DNA of 64,000 nt from Candidatus Gallionella acididurans (lineage in GTDB: Bacteria > Pseudomonadota > Gammaproteobacteria > Burkholderiales > Gallionellaceae), in the NCBI GenBank assembly GCA_001577345.1, contig LSLI01000003.1, positions 1-64,000 on the forward strand. Direction: 5' to 3'. Numbering within the stretch: the stretch's first letter is position 1; every line of letters starts with the position of its first letter. A program made the translations under genes and the position numbers. This document shows positions 10,748 through 20,483 of the stretch, piece by piece. The notes beneath the pieces are model-generated. The model searched no databases, had not been told where the DNA came from, and worked only from the letters and a program-made list of their open reading frames with translations.

Positions 10748-11018
10748 CATGCATTCCCATAACTGAAAATATTGTGTCGCCACTTCAGTTTGCGCAGGCC
10801 CAAACGGGAATCCCGTGCATGCTGACACCTTCCGGAAATTACGGATCAAAACATCGCTGTCAATCGCGGGACTATTTCAGGCAGCGTTGTTTTCCGCGGG
10901 CGCAATGATTTGTTTCGCGTGAACATCGCCGGCCCGGCAGGATTGCATTAAAGGGCAAAGCGTTTGCACTGGAAACCGGATTCATGTCTGCCCGGCCAAG
11001 GGCAGCCCGCAGCCGGGT

Positions 11019-11507
11019 TCAGTCGCGGAAGTTCTGGTACTGCAACGGGAAGTCGGTGACGGTTTTTTTGACGAAGGCGATGGCATCCTGCAGGTCGTCG
11101 CGGTTCTTGCCCGTGACCCGGACGGTGTCGCCCTGAATGCTGGCCTGCACCTTCATCTTGCTGTCCTTGATGTGTTTGACGATCTTCTTGGCCAGCTCTA
11201 TCTCAACGCCGACCTTCACTTCGCAGCCGCGCTTGACCTTGTTGCCGCTGACTTTTTCGATCTTGTCGCTGATCTCCAGGCACTTGATATCCACGCCGCG
11301 CTTGGTCAGCTTGGCATTCAGGATGTCCTGCACCTGATCGAGCTGGAATTCGTTGTCGGCCCAGACCGTGAGCTTGAGCTCGGCCTGTTCCACGCGCGCG
11401 TCCGAGCCCTTGAAGTCAAAGCGGGTGCCGACTTCCTTGTTGGTCTGCTCGATGGCGTTTTTGACTTCGGTCTTGTCTACTTCTGAAACGATGTCGAAAC
11501 TTGGCAT
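11019..11507 (-). CDS. YajQ family nucleotide-binding protein
   Basis: [40 protein letters not shown]. Confidence 0.95.
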   Translation of the reverse strand: MPSFDIVSEVDKTEVKNAIEQTNKEVGTRFDFKGSDARVEQAELKLTVWADNEFQLDQVQDILNAKLTKRGVDIKCLEISDKIEKVSGNKVKRGCEVKVGVEIELAKKIVKHIKDSKMKVQASIQGDTVRVTGKNRDDLQDAIAFVKKTVTDFPLQYQNFRD

Positions 11508-11548
11508 GTTGTCCTCACTCTAAAAGAAAAACAAAAACTTGATCCGCT

Positions 11549-11596
11549 GATTACGCAGATTAACGCCGATTAAAATCTGTGTGAATCTGCGCAATC
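11549..11596. repeat. Intergenic inverted repeat
   Basis: gattacgcagatt (11549-11561) and aatctgcgcaatc (11584-11596): 12 of 13 positions complementary. Confidence 0.7.
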
Positions 11597-11607
11597 TGAT
11601 AAAACCG

Positions 11608-11661
11608 CTAGCCATTCGACTAAGGTTGGCCCAATTCACCAACCAAGTCGCCGGTTACGCG
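11608..11661. repeat. Hairpin element copy A (related to 16462-16514)
   Basis: ctagccattc-GACT-aa-GGTTGG-(9 nt)-CCAACC-a-AGTC-gccggttacgcg. Confidence 0.55.
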
Positions 11662-11738
11662 GATAATTTATTTGTGGAATTAGCCACAACACGCCGCACA
11701 GCGGCTTGTTGCGGTTGATACTTACCTTCAGGTTAGTA

Positions 11739-12050
11739 TCAACCAAAACTGCAAACGTAATTCACCACCTCGTTATTCTCGATCACGAAGCGGCTATTGG
11801 CTGCCACGGAGAACTGACCGCCTGCTGCATAGGTCCTGAATTCCGGCTCGTCGCCGACCTTCACGCGGCAGGTGCCGGAGGTGATCTCCATCAGTTCGGG
11901 GGTGCTTACATTGAAGGTCAGCGTGCCGGGCATGATCACCCCGACTGTCTTGCGTGTGCCGTCGGCAAACAACACCGAGTGCGACACGCACTTTCCATCG
12001 AAAAACACATTGCCCTTTTTAATTACACTGACATTATCGAATTGCGACAT
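11739..12050 (-). CDS. ppnP: Pyrimidine/purine nucleoside phosphorylase (PpnP, former DUF1255)
   Basis: [49 protein letters not shown]. Confidence 0.9.
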   Translation of the reverse strand: MSQFDNVSVIKKGNVFFDGKCVSHSVLFADGTRKTVGVIMPGTLTFNVSTPELMEITSGTCRVKVGDEPEFRTYAAGGQFSVAANSRFVIENNEVVNYVCSFG

Positions 12051-12051
12051 G

Positions 12052-12549
12052 CTATTTCCTTCCGGTTGGTTCGACGGCTTTGACGCCTTTTTGGTATGTG
12101 ACATATATATAAACAGGGATGCCGAGATCGCCGAGCTGTTTTTCGATCAGCGGCTTGACTTCATCCCAATCCAGGCCGGTCATGCCGCAAGCCAGCCGGG
12201 GCAATGCCAGGCTGCCCACTTTTTCCTTTTGCGCGAAATCGCGCAGGGCGTGCAAGGCGTGATTCACGTGACTGAGCTTGGCATTTCCGGGCTTGCTGCC
12301 GTAATCGTACGCGGCGTCCTGGGTGAACAGGTTGACGATGTAACGTCCGTCCGCGCTCATCCATGACCACACCCCGCCGGACTTGGGATGTTTGGTCTGG
12401 CAATAGTGGCGGAAGTCCTTGTACATCGCCGGCATGCGCTCGCGCAATTGCAGGGCCAGGCCATGATGGAAATCATCGTTGGGCGCGACACCTTGCGCGA
12501 TGGCTTTCGCAGTGCTGAACAAGATGTCCCCGCTCAGTTCGTGTATCAC
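12052..12549 (-). CDS. Macro domain protein (ADP-ribose-binding type)
   Basis: [36 protein letters not shown]; likely GTG start 5 nt past the argG stop. Confidence 0.75.
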   Translation of the reverse strand: MIHELSGDILFSTAKAIAQGVAPNDDFHHGLALQLRERMPAMYKDFRHYCQTKHPKSGGVWSWMSADGRYIVNLFTQDAAYDYGSKPGNAKLSHVNHALHALRDFAQKEKVGSLALPRLACGMTGLDWDEVKPLIEKQLGDLGIPVYIYVTYQKGVKAVEPTGRK

Positions 12550-12554
12550 GATCC

Positions 12555-13781
<1,227 letters not shown>

Positions 13782-13796
13782 GTTCTTTCAACCGGG

Positions 13797-14138
13797 TTAA
13801 TCAATCATTAATTCAAAAGCCACGACAAATCCAACTACCACCATCACCGCCAGGCCGAGCAAAAAAATAATATCGGCCATGCTTTCGAATTTTTCCGCCT
13901 GGTCGGGATGGCGCAGGGAAAAATAGGACAGCAGAGCGCTGCCTAAAAACAACAGGCTGTCGAGAGCCAGCAGCTCATTGACGTGCCTGCTGATGCTGTG
14001 CCTCGGGATCAGGTGAGCCAGGCTGATAACCGTCATGCACACCCCGATCATCGTGGCCGATGACGGCAGGATGTGATCGGCCAGCCGGCCTTCCTTGCGC
14101 TGGCCTGTATTGGGTTTGGAAAGCGGTTTGTCGCTCAT
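13797..14138 (-). CDS. Small inner-membrane protein of unknown function
   Basis: Three predicted TM segments; start overlaps the argF stop by 4 nt. Confidence 0.65.
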   Translation of the reverse strand: MSDKPLSKPNTGQRKEGRLADHILPSSATMIGVCMTVISLAHLIPRHSISRHVNELLALDSLLFLGSALLSYFSLRHPDQAEKFESMADIIFLLGLAVMVVVGFVVAFELMID

Positions 14139-15088
14139 TCCGATATTCTGCCCAGCAACAGGTACTCCAGCAGCGCCTTTTGCACATGCAAGCGGTTCTC
14201 GGCCTCATCCCATACAATGCTTTGCGGACCGTCCATCACGCCTGCCGACACCTCCTCGCCGCGATGCGCGGGCAGGCAGTGCATGAACAGCGCGTCTTTC
14301 GCGGCAACGAGCATCATGTCTTCATCCACTTGCCAGTCGGCGAAGTCTTTCATGCGTTCTTCATTTTCCGCCTCGAAGCCCATGCTGGTCCACACGTCGG
14401 TGGTCACCAGATCGGCCCCGTGAGCGGCTTCCATCGGGTCGGTGAATTCTTCATAGTGATCTTCGCCGAACAGTCCGGCACGTTCCGGCTCGACCTCGTA
14501 GCCCGGCGGGGTCGAGACATGCACGTTGAAATCCAGTATTTCCGCGGCCTGCAGCCAGGTATTGCACACGTTGTTCGAGTCGCCTATCCAGGCCACGGTT
14601 TTGCCCTGTATGGTTCCGCGCTGCTCGATGTAGGTGTAGATATCCGCCAGGATCTGGCACGGGTGGTATTCGTTGGTCAGGCCGTTGATCACCGGCACGC
14701 GCGAGTGCGAGGCAAAGCGCTCGATGATGGATTGCTCGAAGGTGCGGATCATCACGATATCGGACATGCGCGAAATCACCTGCCCGGCATCCTCCACCGG
14801 CTCGCCGCGGCCCAGTTGCGAGTCCCGCGTGTTCAGGTAGATCGCCGAACCGCCCAGTTGCTGCATTCCGGCTTCGAAGGAAAGGCGCGTGCGCGTGCTG
14901 GCTTTCTCGAAAATCATCACCAGGGTGCGGTCGGTCAGCGGCCAATACTGCTGATAGGATTTGAACCTTTGCTTGATGATGCGGGTGCGCTCAAACAGAT
15001 ATTCAAATTCTTCGCGGGTGAAGTCCTTGAACTGCAGGAAATGCTTTACCGGCACTGGTTGCTTTATGGGCATGGGCTGGGCTGACAT
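14135..15088 (-). CDS. argF: Ornithine carbamoyltransferase
   Basis: FEKASTRTRLSFE, HPCQILAD, FMHCLPAHRGEEV. Confidence 0.96.
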   Translation of the reverse strand: MSAQPMPIKQPVPVKHFLQFKDFTREEFEYLFERTRIIKQRFKSYQQYWPLTDRTLVMIFEKASTRTRLSFEAGMQQLGGSAIYLNTRDSQLGRGEPVEDAGQVISRMSDIVMIRTFEQSIIERFASHSRVPVINGLTNEYHPCQILADIYTYIEQRGTIQGKTVAWIGDSNNVCNTWLQAAEILDFNVHVSTPPGYEVEPERAGLFGEDHYEEFTDPMEAAHGADLVTTDVWTSMGFEAENEERMKDFADWQVDEDMMLVAAKDALFMHCLPAHRGEEVSAGVMDGPQSIVWDEAENRLHVQKALLEYLLLGRISE

Positions 15089-15101
15089 GGGTCATTACCA
15101 A

Positions 15102-16274
15102 TCAGGTTTGCAAAAATTCTTTGATCAGCGGGCACAGGATGTCCAGCAGCTGTTGTGCCTCATCCTGCTTCATCACCAGCGGCGGCAACAGGCGGATCAC
15201 GCTGTCGGCAGTCACGTTGATCAGCAGGCCTTGCGCGAGAGCCAGCTTGACCAGGTCTCCGCATGGCTGGTCGAGTTCGATGCCTATCATCAGGCCCTGA
15301 CCGCGGATCTCCTTGACGCCTTTCACCCCCTGCAGGGCGGTGTTGAAACCATCGTGCAGGAAGCGGCCGAGTTTCTCGGCATGCGACATCAATTTGTCCT
15401 GTTCGATGATATTCAGCGTGGTCAGGCCTGCGACGCAGGCGAGGGGATTGCCGCCGAATGTCGAGCCATGGTTGCCCGGCTGGAATGTCCCGGCTGCCTT
15501 GCCGGCGGCGAGGCATGCGCCGATCGGCACGCCCGAGCCCAGGCCCTTGGCGAGCGTCATCACGTCCGGCAGGATTCCGCTGTGTTGATAGGCGAACCAT
15601 TCGCCGGTGCGCCCGATGCCGCACTGCACTTCGTCCAGCATCAGCAGCCAGTTCTGCTCGTCACAGATCTGCCGCAGTTGTTTCAGGTATTCGATGTCCA
15701 GCGTGCGGATGCCGCCTTCGCCCTGTATCGTTTCCACCAGTACCGCAACCACGTTCCTGTTGTGTTGGGCGACCTGGCGTATCGCGTCCAGATCGTCGTA
15801 AGGCACGCGCACGAAGCCGCTGACCAGCGGTTCGAAGCCGGCCTGTACCTTGCGGTTGCCGGTGGCGGAAAGGGTCGCAAGCGTCCGCCCATGGAAGGCC
15901 TTTTCCATCACGATGATGGCGGGGGCTTCGATGCCCTGCCTGTGGCCGTACATGCGCGCCAGCTTGATCGCCGCCTCATTCGCTTCACACCCGGAATTGC
16001 AGAAGAATACTTCCCGCATGCCGGTCAGGTTGCACAGCTTGTCGGCGAGCAGTTCCTGCTCGTTTATCTGGTAGACGTTGGAACAATGGATCAGTTTGCC
16101 GATCTGCGCTCCGAGTGCGGCAGTGAAGCGCGGGTGCGCGTGCCCCAGAGTGTTCACGGCTATACCCGCCAGGCCGTCCAGATATCGCCTGCCCTCTGTG
16201 TCCCAAAGCCAAACGCCTTCACCGCGCACAAATGTGACGGGGAGCCGGGCATAAGTGTTCATTAAATGCGACAT
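15102..16274 (-). CDS. argD: Acetylornithine-type aspartate aminotransferase family protein
   Basis: NSGCEANEAAIKLAR, MLDEVQCGIGRTGEWFAYQ, TLAKGLGSGVPIGA; next to argF. Confidence 0.93.
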   Translation of the reverse strand: MSHLMNTYARLPVTFVRGEGVWLWDTEGRRYLDGLAGIAVNTLGHAHPRFTAALGAQIGKLIHCSNVYQINEQELLADKLCNLTGMREVFFCNSGCEANEAAIKLARMYGHRQGIEAPAIIVMEKAFHGRTLATLSATGNRKVQAGFEPLVSGFVRVPYDDLDAIRQVAQHNRNVVAVLVETIQGEGGIRTLDIEYLKQLRQICDEQNWLLMLDEVQCGIGRTGEWFAYQHSGILPDVMTLAKGLGSGVPIGACLAAGKAAGTFQPGNHGSTFGGNPLACVAGLTTLNIIEQDKLMSHAEKLGRFLHDGFNTALQGVKGVKEIRGQGLMIGIELDQPCGDLVKLALAQGLLINVTADSVIRLLPPLVMKQDEAQQLLDILCPLIKEFLQT

Positions 16275-16412
16275 GTCAACCTCTAAAATACACACGGCGG
16301 ACCAGCCGCCGTGAGCAAAAAGCAAGGTGCGTATATTGAGCCAAACAGCACCGGTAAGGCAAGGGAAACAATGCCATTCCGTAACGGGAAATCTCTAAAA
16401 CTATATGGAGTG

Positions 16413-16452
16413 CGGCGACATGTCGCCGTTATTAAACGCGCAGACATGTCTG
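16413..16452. repeat. Two adjacent perfect palindromes sharing the core GACATGTC
   Basis: CGGCGACATGTCGCCG (16413-16428) and CAGACATGTCTG (16441-16452). Confidence 0.8.
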
Positions 16453-16461
16453 ATGCAGCTA

Positions 16462-16514
16462 CTAGCCATTCCACTAATCAATCCAGAAACGATTGATAAG
16501 TGGCTGGTTATGCG
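16462..16514. repeat. Hairpin element copy B (related to 11608-11661)
   Basis: ctagccattc-CACT-aa-TCAATC-(7 nt)-GATTGA-ta-AGTG-gctggttatgcg. Confidence 0.55.
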
Positions 16515-16544
16515 CACTCCAAAATTAGTTCCACAAAGCAAACA

Positions 16545-16564
16545 AGCCGACATTGCTGTCGGCT
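16545..16564 (-). terminator. Probable rpsT transcription terminator
   Basis: agccgaca-ttgc-tgtcggct perfect stem; on the minus strand followed by a T-rich tgtttgcttt. Confidence 0.6.
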
Positions 16565-16604
16565 CGCGCGTTGAATCAAAACGTCGCGGCTTGCGCCGGG
16601 GCGC

Positions 16605-16868
16605 TTAAGCCATTGCCTTGATGGCTGCAGACAGGCGGCTCTTGTGGCGTGCTGCCTTGTTCTTGTGAATGATCTTCTTGTCCGCGATGCTATCCACGGC
16701 ACTTACGGACTGTTTATATACAGCCTGGGCGGCTGACTTGTCACCGGCTTCGATCGCCTTGATGACTTTCTTGACCGCTGTGCGCAATTCCGAACGCAGG
16801 CTGCTGTTGTGGGCGTTCTGTTTTACTGCCTGACGTGCACGCTTGCGGGCTTGTGCGCTATTTGCCAT
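16605..16868 (-). CDS. rpsT: 30S ribosomal protein S20
   Basis: [35 protein letters not shown]. Confidence 0.97.
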   Translation of the reverse strand: MANSAQARKRARQAVKQNAHNSSLRSELRTAVKKVIKAIEAGDKSAAQAVYKQSVSAVDSIADKKIIHKNKAARHKSRLSAAIKAMA

Positions 16869-17023
16869 GACTACTCCTTGAAAATTCGGTACAACGGAAA
16901 GGCGCGCATTCTAGTGACTTGCGCCTGATTTTGCAAATCTTTTTGCGGCTGCGTTGTTCGGCCGGGCTGAACCGGTGCCGGTGATATGATACGCAACGTT
17001 TGAATTCCATGCCCCGATACCCT

Positions 17024-18562
17024 ATGAACCTGCTTAAATCACTGGCCACGATCAGCGGTTTGACCCTTGTTTCGCGCATCCTCGCCTTTGTCCGCGACGT
17101 GCTGATCGCCCGGGTGTTCGGCGCGGGCATGGCGACCGATGCATTTTTCGTCGCGTTCAAGCTGCCCAACCTGCTGCGCCGATTGTTCGCGGAGGGCGCG
17201 TTCTCACAGGCGTTCGTGCCGATCTTCGGCGAATACAGGAACCGCCGCGGCCATGAAGAGACCCAATTGCTGGTCGACCACGTCACGACCATGCTGGCGC
17301 TGATATTGTTTGTGGTCACGCTGGTCGGCATCGTCGCCGCGCCTGTCCTGGTGTATATCAGCGCGCCCGGCTTCGTCAAGGATGCCGCGAAGTTTGACCT
17401 CACCGTGCAATTGCTGCGCATAACCTCTCCGTATATCTTCTTTATCTCGCTGGTCGCGGTGGCGGCGGGCATACTCAATACCTACAACAAATTCTGGGTG
17501 CCGGCGTTCGCGCCTGTGCTGCTCAACCTGTGCTTCATAATCGCCGCGCTGTGGCTGGCGCCGTATTTCGATCCGCCCATCCTGGCGCTGGCCTGGGCGG
17601 TGTTCGTCGCGGGCATCGTGCAATTGGCGTTCCAGATCCCGTTCCTGAAGAAGATCGGCATGCTGCCGAGCATCCGTTTCAGTTGGAGCGACCCCGGGAT
17701 GCGGCGCGTCATCAGGCAGATGGGGCCGGCGGTGTTCGGCGTTTCGATCGGCCAGATCAGCATGCTCATCAATACCATCTTCGCCTCGTTCCTCGCTGCA
17801 GGCAGCGTGTCCTGGCTGTATTACGCGGACCGGCTGATGGAATTTCCCTCAGGCGTCCTGGGCGTGGCTCTGGGTTCCATCCTGCTTCCGTCGCTATCCA
17901 AATGTCATGCCGACAACAACACTGCGGAATATTCGAAACTGCTGGACTGGGGCCTGCGCCTGACAGTGATGCTGACACTGCCCGCCGCGCTGGCGCTGGG
18001 CATGATCGCCGTGCCGCTGCTGGCGACGTTCTTTCAGCGCGGCGCGTTCGGCGCGCACGACGTATTGATGACCAGCTACGCGCTGGTCGGTTACAGCGTC
18101 GGACTGATCGGGATGATCCTGGTGAAGATACTCGCGCCGGGTTTTTATGCGAAGCAGGACATCAGGACCCCGGTGAAGATCGGCGTAGTCACATTGCTGG
18201 CGACGCAGGCGATGAACGCGCTGTTCATCGGCTGGATACAGCATGCCGGGCTGGCCCTGTCGATCGGTCTCGGCGCCTGCCTGAACTCCGCGATCCTGTT
18301 TCACTACCTGCGCAAACGCGGCATCTACCAGCCCGAACCGGGCTGGGCGAAATTCTTCATCAAGATAGCCACCGCGATGCTGGCCTTAGCGATCACGCTG
18401 TGGTTCGGCATGGGCAGCGAACAAAGCTGGCTGACTGGCTCGGGCTGGTCGCGCATCCTGCGCTTGTCGGGGCTGGTGGCGGGCGGAGTGGCGGTTTACT
18501 TTGCCGTGCTGGCCGCGCTGGGTTTCCGGCCCGGGGATTTTTCCAGGCGGGCGGTTCACTAG
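17024..18562 (+). CDS. murJ: Lipid II flippase MurJ
   Basis: MNLLKSLATISGLTLVSRILAFVRDVLIARVFGAGMATDAFFVAFKLPN. Confidence 0.95.
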   Translation: MNLLKSLATISGLTLVSRILAFVRDVLIARVFGAGMATDAFFVAFKLPNLLRRLFAEGAFSQAFVPIFGEYRNRRGHEETQLLVDHVTTMLALILFVVTLVGIVAAPVLVYISAPGFVKDAAKFDLTVQLLRITSPYIFFISLVAVAAGILNTYNKFWVPAFAPVLLNLCFIIAALWLAPYFDPPILALAWAVFVAGIVQLAFQIPFLKKIGMLPSIRFSWSDPGMRRVIRQMGPAVFGVSIGQISMLINTIFASFLAAGSVSWLYYADRLMEFPSGVLGVALGSILLPSLSKCHADNNTAEYSKLLDWGLRLTVMLTLPAALALGMIAVPLLATFFQRGAFGAHDVLMTSYALVGYSVGLIGMILVKILAPGFYAKQDIRTPVKIGVVTLLATQAMNALFIGWIQHAGLALSIGLGACLNSAILFHYLRKRGIYQPEPGWAKFFIKIATAMLALAITLWFGMGSEQSWLTGSGWSRILRLSGLVAGGVAVYFAVLAALGFRPGDFSRRAVH

Positions 18563-18586
18563 CGATAGTCCATGCATATGTCCCTG

Positions 18587-19513
18587 CTAAGGTGAGGCAT
18601 GCATCGCCTTGGCGATCACCTCACGGGTCAGGTGCGGGGCGAACAATTCGATGAAATCGTAGGTGTAGCCGCGCAGGTATTCGTTCTGGCGGATCGCGAT
18701 CCGCGTCGTGCTGGGCTTGAACAGGTGCCCGGCATCCATCATGCGCAGGTGTTTGTCGCGCTCGGGAATGAAGGCCATTTTCGCCAGTATTCCCACGCCT
18801 AACCCCAATTCCACATAGGTCTTGATCACATCGGCATCGATCGCGGTCAACGCGATGTTCGGCTGGATGTTGGCCGCCTCGAACGCGGCATTGATCTTGC
18901 CGCGCCCGCTGAACGCGAAGTCGTAGGTGATGATCGGGTATTGCGCGATCTTCGCCAGCGTCAGCTTTTTCTCGTTCAGCAAGGGATGTCTGGGCGGCGC
19001 GATCACGCAATGGTTCCATTCGTAACAAGGCAGCGTGACGAGCTCGTTATACAGCGCCAGGCTCTCGGTGGCGATACCGATGTCGGCCGCGCCGCCCAAC
19101 ACCTGCTCGGCGATCTGCGTCGGATTGCCCTGGTGCAGCCCCAGCTTGACGCCGGGATAGCGCTTGATGAACTGCTTGACCGTGGGCGGCAGGGCATAGC
19201 GCGCCTGGGTGTGCGTCGTGGCAATGGTCAGGCTGCCGCTGTTTTGCGAGTGGAATTCCTCGGCGACCTGTTTGAGGTTGCCGGCATCGTGCAGCATGCG
19301 CTGGGCGATCTCCAGCACGGCTTTCCCCGGCTCGGTGATCGCCACGATGCGCTTGCCGTTGCGCACGAAAATCTCGATACCCAGCTCATCCTCCAGCAAC
19401 CTGATCTGTTTGCTGATGCCGGGTTGCGAGGTATACAGCGCGGCGGCGGCGGAGGAGATGTTCAATCCCTGATTGACGATTTCGTTGAAGTAACGCAGTT
19501 GCTGCAGGTTCAT
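18587..19513 (-). CDS. cysB: LysR-type regulator, CysB family
   Basis: MNLQQLRYFNEIVNQGLNISSAAAALYTSQPGISKQIRLLEDELGIEIF; adjacent to cys genes. Confidence 0.9.
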   Translation of the reverse strand: MNLQQLRYFNEIVNQGLNISSAAAALYTSQPGISKQIRLLEDELGIEIFVRNGKRIVAITEPGKAVLEIAQRMLHDAGNLKQVAEEFHSQNSGSLTIATTHTQARYALPPTVKQFIKRYPGVKLGLHQGNPTQIAEQVLGGAADIGIATESLALYNELVTLPCYEWNHCVIAPPRHPLLNEKKLTLAKIAQYPIITYDFAFSGRGKINAAFEAANIQPNIALTAIDADVIKTYVELGLGVGILAKMAFIPERDKHLRMMDAGHLFKPSTTRIAIRQNEYLRGYTYDFIELFAPHLTREVIAKAMHASP

Positions 19514-19623
19514 GACGACTCTCCAATATATTTATAAGCTATAAGATACTAACATAAAAGTATTTAGAGATATAAGAGGTGCAACCTAGAATGCACCCCA
19601 TTAATTCCAACGGGTGGTGGCGC

Positions 19624-20403
19624 ATGGACTGGATGTACACATTGTCGGGCTTTCTGGTCGGCCTGGTCGTCGGGGTCACCGGGGCGGGAGGCGGGTCATT
19701 GATGACGCCGTTGCTGGTGCTGCTGTTCGGTGTTTCCCCGGCCACAGCGGTCGGTACCGACCTGCTGTATGCCTCGCTGACCAAGACGTTGGGCGGCTGG
19801 GTGCATGGGCGGCGCGGCACGGTGGATTGGAAAGTGGTGGGCTTGCTCAGCCTGGGCAGTTTGCCCGCCGCGGTGTTCACCATCGCGCTGTTGAAATATC
19901 TGGCGCTGGACCAGAAGACATTGGGCGGGCTGGTGACCGGCGTGTTGAGCGTGGCCCTGTTGCTGACCGCCGGCGCGCTGTTGTTGAAGGCCCAAATCAG
20001 GAAGCTCGCGCAGCGCAAGGATGGCACCCTGTATGAGTTGCGTGATCACCATCTCCCCGCCGCGACGATCATCACCGGCATCGTCGTCGGCACGCTGGTG
20101 GCGATCTCCTCGGTGGGCGCGGGTGTGCTGGGCACGGTCGCCCTGCTGTTCCTGTATCCGCGCATGCAGGCGGCGAAAGTGGTGGGCACGGACATCGCCC
20201 ATGCCGTGCCTCTGACCGCGGTGGCCGGCATGGGGCATCTGGCATTGGGCACGGTTGACCTGGTGTTGCTGGGCAGCCTGCTGATGGGCTCGCTGCCCGG
20301 AATATATATCGGCAGCCATCTGAGCGCCAGGGTACCGGAAGCGGTGCTGCGCCCGGTGCTGGCAGCCATGCTGCTGGTCATCGGGGTCCGAATGGTTTTG
20401 TAG
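19624..20403 (+). CDS. TauE/SafE family sulfite exporter-like permease
   Basis: GFLVGLVVGVTGAGGGSLMTPLLVLLFGVSPATAVGTDLLYA. Confidence 0.88.
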   Translation: MDWMYTLSGFLVGLVVGVTGAGGGSLMTPLLVLLFGVSPATAVGTDLLYASLTKTLGGWVHGRRGTVDWKVVGLLSLGSLPAAVFTIALLKYLALDQKTLGGLVTGVLSVALLLTAGALLLKAQIRKLAQRKDGTLYELRDHHLPAATIITGIVVGTLVAISSVGAGVLGTVALLFLYPRMQAAKVVGTDIAHAVPLTAVAGMGHLALGTVDLVLLGSLLMGSLPGIYIGSHLSARVPEAVLRPVLAAMLLVIGVRMVL

Positions 20404-20483
20404 GGCGGACATGGCTTCAAGTAACTGGTTGGGAAGGTTTTTTGGCAGCCCGGAACAATTATGAATCTGCAAGGAGAAACACA

